Below are positions 13,243 to 25,574 of a stretch of DNA of 64,000 nt, piece after piece. Within the stretch, counting starts at the first letter, position 1. Each line of letters starts with the position of its first letter. The stretch comes from Blastomussa wellsi (Eukaryota > Cnidaria > Anthozoa > Scleractinia > Plerogyridae), in contig OX393562.1 of NCBI GenBank assembly GCA_947652115.1, positions 12,586,294 to 12,650,293 of the forward strand, written 5' to 3'. A model generated the notes under the pieces. It did not search any database and was not told the DNA's origin. It saw nothing but the letters and a program-made list of their open reading frames with translations. The position numbers and the translations under genes are program-made.

Positions 13243-16200
13243 TCATTACTGCACACGGAATTCGTCACGCCACGTCATCCATCGAGGGGGCGCGCTGAGG
13301 AAAAACAAAGGCCAGAAGCCGTTTCGTAGCATTGCTGGTAGTTTACTCTCTTAAATGGTCAGTGACCCTACTTTTTTTCCATGGACTTATTTTATTTACA
13401 ATTCTCGGCAGATTGTCAAAAAATAAACCAAAAATCAAAACTTAAAAATTTTGAAGTTTTCTGCCCACAGGACATCGAATCCTGCCATCTTGCGGCTGTT
13501 AGGCAAGTGGAAATGAGGTCACTAAATGCGGATTTTTTTCTTTAAGGAACCACACCAATTGAATAAATTCACTTTATGGGTCCATTTAAACAACATTCGT
13601 TCATTTCAAAGATTTATCTGCAATATTTTGGTGCTTACAGACACTGTAGCTGTATCTGCTGACGAAGCGAGAGTTTTCAGATTTAGGGTGTTCTTCTGGG
13701 CATGTTACATGTTATCTCCAAAACGAAATCGGTGACCCCCATTTTTTTTTGCATTTCTGACATTAGTTACTCATTATCTTACGGTTGTGAGAGTTTCAGA
13801 AAAAAATCAAAGGTAGAAAATTTTTGCGCGAACGTCCTTAAACAATAGACAGTATTAAAGGAGCTACGTCATTGTTCGTGGACTTTGAAACATTTAGCCT
13901 AAATTTTTCAAAATCTTCATTTCCAATCCATTTCAATCTTTTCCATCCTCAGCCATCCTTGTTCCTTTTTGGTTTAGTATCACTCCTTCAATGTTTTCTT
14001 CCTTAGCCCTCTCACTCCCAAGAGTGTCATATGGCACATGCCATCACATGCTCAATACTTGATCAAACTGTACGAAATTTGGACAACAAAATGGTCTTGG
14101 GACGATCTGTCTTTGAAAGCATAAAATCGTACCCCTCTCTTATATGGGACCTGATTAACCACCCCTGCAACTTTTGCAATTTTTTCCTCTTTTAAGTTCA
14201 AGGTCAAGTTAATATCTGACGGCAAGCCACAAATAAAAAAGAGCTGCAAATTAAGCTATAGTTCAGGGGTATACCCAAAATATACGAGGAGTAAGATATT
14301 TTTTTCATCGTTTTTTTGTTCTCATTTTGGATGGCTTTGAATTGAAACAATGACTTCCTCTAGGTCTATTACTGTGATTTATGGCATACAACAATCAATA
14401 CCTTTCAAATGGTGTATTATGTGGTCTTAATGAGTCCATAGTTACCGATTTACAAAAATGTTGTATTTCCCACGGGAGTGGGAGGGTTAGCAAACTATTA
14501 TTTATAGGTTTTCTAAATTTTAAGGGTAATTTATGTTGTTGAAGAAATTACTCAAAATATCTTGACATAGTAGTTAACTGTTCCTTTAAACAATAGATGT
14601 GCATGTAATTAAAAGTTAACAAGTGCTACCATCCACAGCTAAAAACTCCTTACGCTGTACATGATATGTACATGATGCGTACACTGTACTAAATTAAGAA
14701 GTAATTCACAACTGACTGTTTTTAGTACTTACTGGAAATTTTGTGACCCAGTGAAGAACTTCACTGCCACTCAGAGGATCAGAATCAACAACATCCAGTT
14801 TCAAAACGAACTGATCCCAGCCTATGCGGTATTCATTATCAATCTAAAACAAAAAAAAAACAATAAGCAAGATAAAACAAGTTAAAACATCTGTCAATAC
14901 ATTGCACTGCAGTATAATCTTTAAGACTTTAAGATTTGAGTTAAGCAAATAATATTTTGACAAATGTCCTGGCACCGAAAATAGCAGAGCTAATCTAGGC
15001 GGGCCAGGAGTAATATTTAAGAAGAATACAAAATGAGAATTGAAAAAAGTAAGAAAAAAAAAGAAAAGTTCATCAGATTAAGGAGAAGAACAACATGAAA
15101 AAAGATCCATTTAAACTTTGAGGAAAGGAAAAGAAAAACACCAGCTTGCTGTTTTATAGGCAAGTTACAAAAAAATTTGTTCAGCTTTCCAGGTATCACC
15201 AGTCTCCAAAATATCTAGCAATAATGCACAAATGTTACATGTAATTTGAATTCGCGTTTTGAGAGTGTGTGCAACTTGTTCCATATCTCATTCCACAATT
15301 GGCACCAAGTTTCGAGAAGGATTTTTTTTAGGATTTCAAGATAAGATTTTTCTATATAGAAGTTCTGAGTAGACGATCTAGTGCCATGAATGTACACGAG
15401 AAAGTTGTAGAAACAATTGCTGAATATTTGTAGGTACCAAGTTGTTGCTCACATCAAACATTGTTTCTGCTAGTAGCTGATAATAGAGAAAGTTAATACT
15501 GTAGGTAAAATTTTTGTGTTGAGAAAGAGTGGGATGGCATGATCACACGGTTTGGCGAAGAAGATAAAGCAAAGAGTGCGTTTCTTAATGACTAGAAGTT
15601 TATTAAGTTGTGATTTGCTTGCTTGACCCCACACAATTAGACCGTAACAAAGATACATGTAGGGTGCTACCAGGGAGTGATAAATAGAAATAAGTGTGTT
15701 AAAGGGAACAAAATGTCACAGCTTTGATATTAGACCAACAGTCCTACTGATTTTTAAAAGAATCGCGTCAATATGGTTATTCCAGGAAAGTTTGTTGACT
15801 ATCAGGACCCCTAAATTTTAACATACTCCCTACACTCTATTTGTTTATTCTTATTTATGCTATGATCCTATATGTACAATTTAGGTGTGAAGGGGAGATT
15901 CTTTTGATATGGGTAAAAAATGACAAAGTCAGTTTTTTTTAAGGTTTAAACAAAGCTTATTTGATGTAAGCCAATTATAAACATCTGCCAGCCCATCATT
16001 TATTATTTTTTCCGGAGTTTAAACTCCCAATTTAAAACCCATTTGATCTCAGTTGCTGATGCTTGTTCATCCACCAATGCCTTGGCTCACAAGATCACAC
16101 ACCAACCACCTCTGAGAATGGATGAAAATTCCATTTTGCAGTACAACCCTCCCTCACCCCCCTCCAAATCAGTAGGGCTTCACCCTTTCCTACCAGACTT

Positions 16201-19200
16201 TTAGTCAGGATTCTGTCAGTGACTGTCCAATAACAAATTTCTGTTAGCATGTTCTGCTAGCATGCCTCCCCAGAAAATTTTGAAACGTCAAAGCTTATTA
16301 GATACATTTTCAGTGATTTCAGCCAAGAAGTGTATTGATTGGACTTGAATGATGATCGGCCGTTTTCTTTGCAAAAAACCTAAGAGAGATCGAAACTGTA
16401 GTTGCTCTGGCCCATACTAAACGCATCAATTACTTGTGTTAACACCTCCACGATTGTCTTTTATTGCAACATTTGTCTGACGTTTATCTTGGCAGCCATC
16501 TATGGGGAAGTTGGAGACTGGGACTGACAAGTTCGCACTTCATGTAGCCCGGGTATTTTAGTCAGAATTCGGACAGTGGCCGTCCAAAATGCGCTATGGG
16601 GCTTGCTAAAATGAACAATTTATAAAGCAACATATGGAAATAAAACAATTTTCTTTAAAAAGTGACCGCCCACAGGAAGCCTGGATGCCCATCTGGCTAA
16701 AAGCCTGATGTAGCCACCAACAAGTGCTCCCCAGAAGGGAACGCATCTTGCTGGTTACATGAAGTTCCTTTTGGTGAAATCAGTTCGGTAACACACATTG
16801 CTCTACACAAATGTAAATGGCAATAGAGTGCCCAGTATGAAAAAAATGAAACTAAATTATAAATAAGGTGAAGGTGTGGGATCAGCGGCCATATTGAATT
16901 TTTAATGAGATTTTAAATTTAGCTAAGAAATAGCATTTTTTAGGGTAAAATATTAAAGTCCACCTGGATTAAGCATTTCAAATTACTCAGAGTTAACAGG
17001 CTAACAATGATTGCCTTGTACTGCTCCTCTGCAAACTCCTTGACCAAGTGCATTTGGACATTCATTTTCTTTGATATTTGGAGCTTCTTCGCCACTTTCA
17101 TCTTCTTCAAAAAAACCTTTGGGCTAACAGTCTTTAGAATCACTTGGTTCAAATTCACTTTCACTAAAATCTCTGACATCAGTCTTAACCCATTGACTCC
17201 TAAACCGGCCGTAACTGGCCATGACAGACCTTGACCTTTGTTCCGCTTCTGACGTCATCAGCTTTGACCAAAATAGGAATCCCATTTATCCCAGTTCTAC
17301 AGAAGGGAAAGAGCTTTCCAATGATACCCAGATGATATTGATTGGGCCAATGGAGCTTGAAAAGTGCAGGAAAACGCTTAGAATTTTCCGTCAAAAACTA
17401 GGAGGAAAATTTCCCTCACTTACCCGTGGCTACTCCATGTTGAGTATTTCCCGTCTCAATGATGCTTTCATGGTAATTTTTGAACTGAAAGCAAGCCCAG
17501 TAAAAGGCCAACAAAAGCATAAAAAAGATACGAGGAAAGGAGAAAGGAAAAGGGAAAAGTAAAAAATAAAATAAAGAAATCGAAAAGGCTAAAGACGTGG
17601 GTCACTTTCTTGTCCAAAAACTATCTCGAAATTTTGATTTGTGCGCATGCCCAAGCCCAAATATCGTTAAATGCGATACTAGCAAAAAACCTGGCATGCC
17701 TTCATTCTGCAAATGCAGTTTGGAGCAATTTGAAGCATATTTAGACTATAACTGACTAGAAAATGTTCAAAATGTCTAAAAAACACGTTTTTTTTCAAAA
17801 ATCTCCAGGAGTCAATGGGTTAATTTGTGACAAATTCAGCACTAGCTTCCGCTGTATTCGTTCTGCATGATCGTGGCTGAGCTGCCATTTTGAAAATTTA
17901 TCAAACAAAACAAAAATGGATAAGCAATTCCATTGGGTCAGTGGTCTTACAAAAGTAGTGCCAGACCTTTGTCAACAACCTGGGATGATTTGTTCAAGGC
18001 ACCGTGAACAACCTGGCTATCAGTAATGTTCTTTGTTTGAGGACATATATATACATCCTCGGTCGCTGCATGACAACTCACAGGACGTACATATATATAT
18101 AAGTCCTTGGTAGGGAAAGGGTTTTAAAAAGCATGTTCAGAAGCTCTATAGAGAAATCAAGTGATTTGTTAATATGAAACCACAAACTGCAAATCAAAAA
18201 GACCTCTGTTTTAATTATTTTCTCCTGAAAAGTGACTGTCCACAAGATGGCCAGACAGCCACCTGGATAAAAGTCTGTTTCCTACATACATGTACATCGT
18301 ATAACACAACACATGTGGCTAACATAACAAGTCATTCCAAATTGTACATAAGTTACTCAATAGTAAAACATTCAACATACAGTACCTGCGTTCTGTAAAA
18401 GGACACCGCATTGATGTCAAAGAAAGTGCCAAAGACTAGTAACAAAACAGAAGAAAAAAGTAATTGTTAAACCCAAACAGTTATCTGTGTACATTACATT
18501 AATCACATTAAGGTCATTCCCCTGAAATAGAACTGACAATAGGTTCTCGTTCAAACTTTGCCTATGGGAGGGTGATGCTCCATATACCAAGTCAATACAT
18601 GCACTATTGTGTACATTGTGTCACGTCTATTGTGTGTAAGTTCACTGCAGTTTTTTTTTAGATAGTCTCATTTGTCACAAGATGAGTTTCACTTTATTTG
18701 CAAATACAGCAACCTTTCTAGCAATAACCTACAATTCAATATTGCTGCATATTAATATTAATGTAGTTATACCTTTGTATTCAAATAACCCGGTAGTATC
18801 AACAGGCCTTCTCCACACCTCTAGCTGATTTTGATTTATAAACTTTTCCCATTTTTCACTTTCACAAATCTCTTTCTCATGCTTCCTCCTTCTTGTGTTA
18901 TCCAATCTGATGTTCTTTTTGCACCTTAGGAATAATAATAATAATTATGAATTAAATTATTATGTATCATTTACAATAATTATGGTCAGCATATTGCATT
19001 GTTCAATAAAAGTCCACACCTCCCTCTTTGAAGATAACCTCTCAATCAATGCCTATGACAATTCCAGTTTAGCTTCCTACAATACTTTCCTTTAAATTGC
19101 AATTTTCAAGTCACCTGTGGGGTGGGTATGGATTTTTTTCTGGAACCACATTATGCAGCGAGTACTTTCCGTGTATATTTATGAACCTGCAGTGATGTGT

Positions 19201-21535
19201 AATACAACAGTATTAGCGGAGTTCCAGCGGCCCAAAGGGCCGCAAAGCGGAGCCCCAAGAACAATCGTGCATGCATAGAAATAGGGGAACCATGCATTAA
19301 AGTTTTCATGGTCGACATGGCTGGTGGCATGGATTGCGGGTGCCCTACGACAACGAAGTCGCACAAAATGGTGGCCATGGGGTAGTCATGCCTTGTCAAT
19401 ACCTTGTCAGCCTTGTCAGCCTACATCTTTGGTATTGGACATCCATGTTATGGTCAAGTGACAGCTGTCAAATCGAGGTATCCGCTGACCAGTATTAAAT
19501 GACCAGATCACAGGCTCAGATTTAGAACTCATCGAGGTAACATGTTTTTTTTTAACGTTGACCGCTGACCAGGCATTGTTTTTTTTAATTTATCGCGGGC
19601 TCAGGTCCGGTTTTTTCTTCTGGCAGCATTTTTTAATTTTTTATGGTTATTCTAAGTGGAAATTCTGCAATTGGAGTTGACGTTTTTAATTATTCTTATT
19701 ATTTCAGAGAGAGCCAGCAAAAATACGGAGCTCCGGTTTTAGGTTTGGCTAAATCTATATATTATCCAAGGCTGTGTATGCTATCAGCCCCAATCTTCAG
19801 CATAATTTTTCAACAAATTGTCATGTTCCCCATATACGGTCATGAAGCAATTGTTATCCGTCAACTGTACCTGACAGATATCCTGTAATATTCCTTAAGC
19901 AATGATAATTCAAGCAAAGCGCTGAATAACGGCAACTTTTCTAGCTGTAACATGCACTTCATTGGCAATTATTGGTTAGTAAAACAATTATCCTGCTCAA
20001 TCTTGTGGAATATTGTCTGATTTTATTCAACTGGGCATACAGCCTTGTCAGCTAATTATAAGGTGATATGCTGCGTGATTTCGCAGGATAATTGTTAAGT
20101 ATTCAGCATTTCATTGTTGTTCATTTGCATGCTATTTTGTTCAGATCTTCATGCGTTCTGATTGTGTGAAATAATCTGGGCTAAACTTCAGAATACCCGC
20201 ACACTTATTTGCATGTCATTGAATAAGATTAGTCTCCATTGTGTTATTCCTCGCGCTACAAGGTCCCGGCACATGTAAATGAAGTGGCCGGTTATTCTAA
20301 AGTAGCCTGTGTGCAGCCGTCTATTATTCCTAAAGTGGAAAAATGACGTCTGCAAAACGGCATCACTAATTGTGTTCTGTTTCTCCAGAATCTGGGGACC
20401 GCGCTCTGATTGGTTGCTTGACAGTAAGCATTGTTAGACATGAACAATGATTGGCTCTCACCTTGAAATGCCTAACATAATTTATGCTCCGTGGTTTCCA
20501 TTGACATGTAATCAAAACATAATCTGACATGTTGACTAAACGAACACTTCAAGGCCGGAATAACCGTAAACAAGAAGGCTTCGACGCTCTTAGAGGACAG
20601 TGAAGGAAAACCAGCCTCTCCTCAGAAGCGAAATTTCTTGGATGAAACGTTTTCTTCGCCGAGTCGCTACTTTCATGAACTCCAGGGTGAACCACCCGTA
20701 ACTCGATCAGGGTTCATCAACATAATTTATGCGAAATTTAAATCTGCACAGCAGGATACTGGAACACGATTAGCGACGCCATTTTGCAGATGTCATTTTT
20801 CCGCTTTTGGAATAATAAATGGCTGCATGCAGGCTATTCTAAAGTTGCTCCAATATAAATATGAAGTCACACATCAATGTGGACGCCCTGTTATGAAATT
20901 TTTTTTACCAAGTCAAAACGTTTAAAAATTACAGGTTTTTTGTGCTACTGCATGTAGCACCTATACTACCTAAATTTGATTTTAATGTAGCAGTTTCCTA
21001 ACTTTTTATAGAAGGAAATGTGCTACACTTAAACATGAGCAGCATGTGGAGTTGCAGAGTAACCTTATACATGTATGTACTGTACGTACAACTATACGTA
21101 TAAGTTAAGAATACAAAAAGATTCATCTTACTTGTACAATTCATAATCCGTAATTCGCTCCTTTTCCCAAAGAAATCCAGCCGCACCTAAAATGCGAATG
21201 TTCGAGTCTGAAGTTTTCGAGTTTTCACAACTCATATTGCTTTCTTTCATTTGTGAATGAAAATCTTGGCGATGTCCTCTTGTAGTTTGCTTCAAATTCT
21301 GTCTCTTCATCAAAAATTTTTCTCTTCTTTCCCTGACTTGTTTGCAGATGGCATTTACTGCAGTCGTAAAACTTTTGAGATTGAGCCGAGGAGGCATCGT
21401 GTTCACACCATTCGGAAAAGAAAATGTAACCTCTTGTATTCGCTTGCGAAGTGGATGGCCAAAGCCAACATTAGAACGAACTGCAGCGCAGAACTGGGAA
21501 GATTTATAGATTATGTACGGCCCTGTTGCTGCCAT
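10971..21535 (-). CDS. STARD7: STARD7-like START-domain lipid-transfer protein, complete
   Basis: Nine coding exons on the minus strand join in phase: 21535-21132, 18906-18773, 18435-18386, 14843-14733, 13032-12988, 12870-12833, 12435-12336, 11716-11632, 11053-10971; 1050 nt, 349 residues, close to the size of vertebrate STARD7. The START domain begins near KWEKF and VWRRPV (exon 2) and runs through [64 protein letters not shown] and a C-terminal helix ([15 protein letters not shown]). STARD7 carries phosphatidylcholine to mitochondria; that role is inferred from family. The start is the first in-frame ATG; an in-frame GTG lies 28 codons upstream. The N-terminal 80 residues are basic, compatible with mitochondrial import, but weakly conserved. 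Introns 3, 4, 6 and 8 contain mobile elements. Confidence 0.88.
11316..11484. mobile_element. Hairpin MITE in STARD7-like intron 8
   Basis: Two arms of about 75 bp are nearly perfect complements (TTGGTTTTATCAACTGGGTT at the left) with a short loop around GTTAGCCCTTCG. The whole element is one long palindrome, typical of foldback MITEs abundant in coral genomes. Confidence 0.7.
12599..12673 (-). mobile_element. tRNA-like SINE head or tRNA pseudogene
   Basis: On the minus strand an A-box-like TAGCTCAATAGTTAGAGCA is followed about 30 bp later by GGTTTGACTCC, a B-box match. The 3' acceptor half is poor, so this looks like a tRNA-derived SINE head or degraded tRNA copy in intron 6, not a working tRNA gene. 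Confidence 0.5.
13211..13841. mobile_element. MITE flanked by TTAA, first copy
   Basis: Inverted ends GGACGTTCGCGC / GCGCGAACGTCC are flanked by TTAA at 13211-13214 and 13838-13841, the piggyBac-type target duplication. It lies in intron 4 of the STARD7-like gene. The ORF inside (13526-13735) shows no transposase features. Confidence 0.6.
13856..14588. mobile_element. MITE copy B, interrupted by a nested element
   Basis: The left end TAAAGGAGCTACGTCATTG and a diverged right end near 14588 match the MITE at 775-1009, as do internal stretches around GCCTAAATTTTTCAAA. Copy B is longer because another element (14003-14490) sits inside it. Confidence 0.55.
14003..14490. mobile_element. Nested MITE inside copy B
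   Basis: Inverted ends CCCTCTCACTCCC / GGGAGTGGGAGGG are each flanked outside by TTAG. CCC-type ends and a 4-bp TTAN duplication resemble piggyBac-like elements. The homologous MITE at 775-1009 lacks this insert and so shows the approximate empty site. Confidence 0.55.
15190..15830 (-). mobile_element. Decayed LINE reverse-transcriptase 3' fragment
   Basis: On the minus strand, discontinuous frames encode features of the C-terminal part of a non-LTR retrotransposon reverse transcriptase of the CR1/Jockey/L2 type: [15 protein letters not shown], [17 protein letters not shown], then LWNEI and KREFK. Several stops and frameshifts interrupt it. It lies in intron 3 of the STARD7-like gene. Confidence 0.65.
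17185..17823. mobile_element. piggyBac-like MITE with TTAA target site
   Basis: Ends are TTAACCCATTGACTCC and GGAGTCAATGGGTTAA, a perfect inverted repeat whose outer TTAA is the piggyBac target duplication. The 639-bp interior has ORFs on both strands (113 and 64 codons) but no transposase motif. It lies in intron 3 of the STARD7-like gene. Confidence 0.7.
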
Positions 21536-21619
21536 GCCTCTTCCCTGGTAAGATATATAGCGAACTTTTGCGAATTCTCTCAGAACATCGTCGTGCCACT
21601 CGATACTACACTCTGCCAC

Positions 21620-24600
21620 ATGACCGCCATGTTGAACTCAAAAGCCTCACAATGGTGTTTGGTTTCGCGGACAAAGTTCATTTGATCTCCGCCAATGCGC
21701 GTTGTACGTGATCACGTGCAAAGAAGAAGAAATGCACAAGAAGCGCATTGGCTCGCAAGGCAAGGAAACACCGATTAGCGAATAATTTGTGACATAAAAT
21801 TAATTATGACGTCACAAAGGACTAAACGAAAGGGCCAAGCAGCCAAGCCCTCGAATAATTCGACTAACTAACGTCCTGAGTAGCCAAGGGCTAAACTTCG
21901 CAGCCGCGAAGGATACTATAAACCCCCTTGATGATCTTAAAAATAAAATAGTAACATAGAGGAGCGGTGGTGAGACCGCTCGCCTCCCTCCATATCCAGC
22001 CCGGTGCTGTATAAAAAGATGGAATCCTAAATCTGGAACCGGAACCGGAATTTTAAATATTTTAATTCCTTGTGGTATCAGGGTAAAGTTCATACAAAGA
22101 GAAAACGACATTTTCGTTCAATTTGGCACTCTTATCTGTTCTAGACTACCTTTTATTTTCTAATTTACCTGACTCTTAGTCTCGTCTGAAACCGATAACA
22201 CAAGTAAGCACCAGTTCTATTCTGATCGACAAAGTTGAGGCCAGGGTGCATTCCCCATAAATACCACGCTGAAGATATACGCCATGGGTTTTGAAATTCC
22301 ACGCCAAACGCAGTTAAATGCGCCAGGCCGCTAACGACCAACCATTATCCAAGGTCTCTGCCACAGAAGAGGCCAGTAAGAGAGACTCCGAGAGCGACTT
22401 CTACACCACACGAATATCAAGGGTTACGCCTAAAGGTTACGCCAAATGTTGCCTTCCTTGCCCGCCGCTGCACACCAAAATTCCCGATCGTACGCCAGTA
22501 CTCCGCAAAATTTAAAAGCCACACCGAAGATCTTAGGCGTAACCTACACTGAATGCACCTTGGAGTTAAGCCCCGTTTAACGACGGTGAGTACTGGGATG
22601 GGTGGCAAAAAGTAATTCACCCGTTGTGTTTTTCCTATCGTTTTCCAACAATATATTAGTGACAGTGTTAAGGAACCCCTCCTTTTTCATTCCGGCTTCT
22701 TCTTCATCTTCATGCCCTCTTTTTCGTTTCTTTTTTTGCTTTTTGGGGTGATTTTAAACAGTGCCAAGACCATTCCCCTATTTTTCTTTGTTTAACGTCG
22801 TCGAACCAAAACAAATTTACGCGTGTAAAATAATTTTACAAATATTTTTCAAAAGCCTTTTACAGAATATCTACTAAGCATTGTGTATTTTACAAGATCT
22901 TGCATTGCGTGGCGTATATCAGCCACAAGTGCATAATAAAAATTGAATGAACGCCTGGATTTGTTGTTTTTTAATAATATCACTTCTGTGACAATATGTC
23001 AAATTAAACTATATTTTAATGAAATTGAACTATATTTATTAAAAAAAAGAAGAGAAGGCAAAAACAAAAAAACAACATTGGCTCTAACTTGACTCGGGCT
23101 CGAGCTTGACTCGTGCTACAAGGAAACTCGCTTTAATAATAATAAATAAAAATAAAAAGATAAATAAAAATTTAAATTTTTAAAATTCCGACTCCGGTTT
23201 CAGTTCCGGTTCCGGATTCCGGATTCCATATTTTCCACACGCACTTTTTCTTCGGGTTCTCCGGTTTCTCCCCTCCTCAAAAACCAAGATTTCTAAATTC
23301 ACATTCAACCTTGATAGAGGACCCGCATGAAAAACAGCTGAGGCTGATGTGACTTCCTCTCTAAACATAAAAATAAATTCTAGCCATATCAAACAGGAAG
23401 AGGTTTATAGAGGTTAAATAGGTTTATAGCTTCTAAAGGCGACAAAAGCAACAACTATAGCTCATGCAGCGTCCTTGTAGCAGCTCTGGTTGCACCTGCT
23501 AAACAGATTCTTATAGGAGTCAAATTAGAAACTCGCCGAAGATATATATGCCGTTAATCAAAAATCACTTATTCATTCAGCTATTATAAAAATTCATATC
23601 GGGTTGAAACTGAACTGACCAAAATAGCAGAAAAATAGACTTTGTTTTCTTTTTGTTATTCAACTAACAAAGCCACTGCATGAAGCTATGTCCAGCTATT
23701 TTTATTTATAGCCAGTTACTGCATCGTCAGGTAACCGACGGGTATTTATCGGACAATTTGTACTTAACTAGTTTAGGTCTTGTTGTACTCTCAGCTATAT
23801 AGCGTTGAACTTCCTTAAAAGCTAACCCGAGCGGTGTCTGTTTAACGATTAGACTAAGAAAACAAAACGCCCTCAGGGTAATGTCAGGTAAATGCAAATC
23901 CTAAAACTGCATGAGGTATGTTCCATGTGAATTCTTTACAAAGAAGCTGAATAAAAGCTTTCAACTTCAATAATGATTCTCGAGATCTATTGTAAATTAA
24001 CTATGAGAGACAGGCAATCCGATATTAGTAACAAAAAGTTGAGTACTGTTATTTCTCGTAATTGCTTACTGTAAAACGGACTGATCACAACTCAGGCGTA
24101 AGTGTCTATAAGGTAAGTCACTTTTATTACATAACAGTTTGCTTGAAAACTGTGCTTCGAAATGCACGCACTGACAAAGAAAACTGAATCAATTTGTAAC
24201 GTTTTCACTGAGATGCGAGCTGAATTACGCCAGCAACACAAAATGTCAATTGAGAAAATATGTTTACTGAAAAATTCTTATCTTGAAGGAAAATGCCAAT
24301 TGCCGGTTTAACTGCAAACTTCGACTGAAGTACTCAGACATATAAATTCAAAATTATTGATCACGATGATCGGAGTGCGCGTTTTCATGTCTTTTAATTT
24401 GTTTGCATCATAGTGCAAGCTTGTTCTCTCAAAGAAAAAGCACTAGTTTTACGAACCAAATCGCCTTAGTCTTCTCAGTTGGTACTTTTACAATTGTATA
24501 TTAGCCCATAGGGGCATTGAGCTAACAATTTGCATGGGCCACAACACAACGAGGTATGTCTTTCTTGTATTAACAGGCAACATGCTAACCTGTTTCCTGC

Positions 24601-25263
24601 TTCCTATCATAGAACGAAAAATAGATATATTTTTCTTAAATTCATTAACAGTAATTTTCTTCACTATACATTATATTTAATTTCCAACGAATAAGAAAAA
24701 ACAACGAGTATAGTTAGTTTGCGGGCTGAAGATATGTATCCAAAATCAGTAATTTGTGCTCATGGAAATAACTAAGTTAGTTGGAGCAAAGACCCGGCGT
24801 AAATCTTGTGTAAATGTTTCACCACTGCGGGACTAAAGACACCGTGATCAGATAACACTGAAAATTAACAAAATTTCCAGTGCTGACACAAGTTAATTTT
24901 TCGGCAATCGACGTCTGAAAGTTCTAATGCTAAATAGCTAACATTGCTGCCTCCCAGTCTTTCCTTATATTATATTCCTAAAACACTTCAAACCCGCCCT
25001 GCCCCGTTTTCTGGCCAAGCTTGTCTAAAATTGAAATGTTGGTCGAGTGTACCCTTGGACGAAATAGTATCTCAAGCTTTTCAGATAGTGTAAGAATCAG
25101 GATATTGTACAGCTGAAAGAAAGGGAATCATGCCTATTGGATTTTTATTCGGTGCCCCTTGCTGGGATCATACATAGCTCGAATAGTGTTCCGCTTCGTA
25201 CTTTATTTGAGAGCCATTTCCTCAATTTAGTTGTTTGCTACTAACCTTTCAATTGTTCCATGT
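21620..25263. other. Intergenic region upstream of STARD7-like gene and Polinton
   Basis: No gene is supported here. The part next to the STARD7-like start has a CACGTG-containing stretch (about 21707-21720) that may belong to its promoter. The remainder is AT-rich with short shadow ORFs only. Confidence 0.5.
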
Positions 25264-25269
25264 TAAAGG
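25264..25269. repeat. Target-site duplication, left (TAAAGG)
   Basis: Six bases TAAAGG directly precede the Polinton left end and are repeated at 41108-41113. A 6-bp duplication is the rule for Maverick/Polinton integrase. Confidence 0.85.
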
Positions 25270-25574
25270 ACACACATAGAAAGGAGTGGTTTTGGCACAC
25301 CGGGGTTAAAATTTGTTGACGATGCAAACACGGCTCCAAATTTGTCGCCGTGTTTGCATCGACAACAAATTTTAACCCCGGTGTGTCCAAAACCACTCCT
25401 TTCTATGTGTGTGGGAAAAACACCAATTTTGCACATGCGTTCACAAAAGTGTGCCAGAACCACTCTTGCATATTTTGCACAAAGTGTGCCAGAATTATTT
25501 TCCATTTGAAGAAGTGTGCGCGCATCCATATACGCGAACATGGCCGCAGCTGACTATTCAAACGATGTACTGCA
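25270..25574 (+). repeat. Polinton left terminal inverted repeat
   Basis: The 305-bp repeat matches 40803-41107 inverted. Its outer 143 bp (25270-25412) is a palindrome: arm 25270-25333, 14-nt loop 25334-25347, arm 25348-25412, with one bulge and one mismatch. The inner part contains two 14-bp direct repeats AAAGTGTGCCAGAA (25446-25459, 25481-25494). The polymerase start codon at 25540 lies inside it. Confidence 0.95.

Noticed and set aside
17221..17562. 113-codon ORF within the TTAA MITE
   Set aside because: No transposase motif, and frames are open on both strands, as expected by chance.
21257..21685. 142-codon plus-strand frame
   Set aside because: It is antisense to the first exon of the STARD7-like gene, whose protein match is clear.
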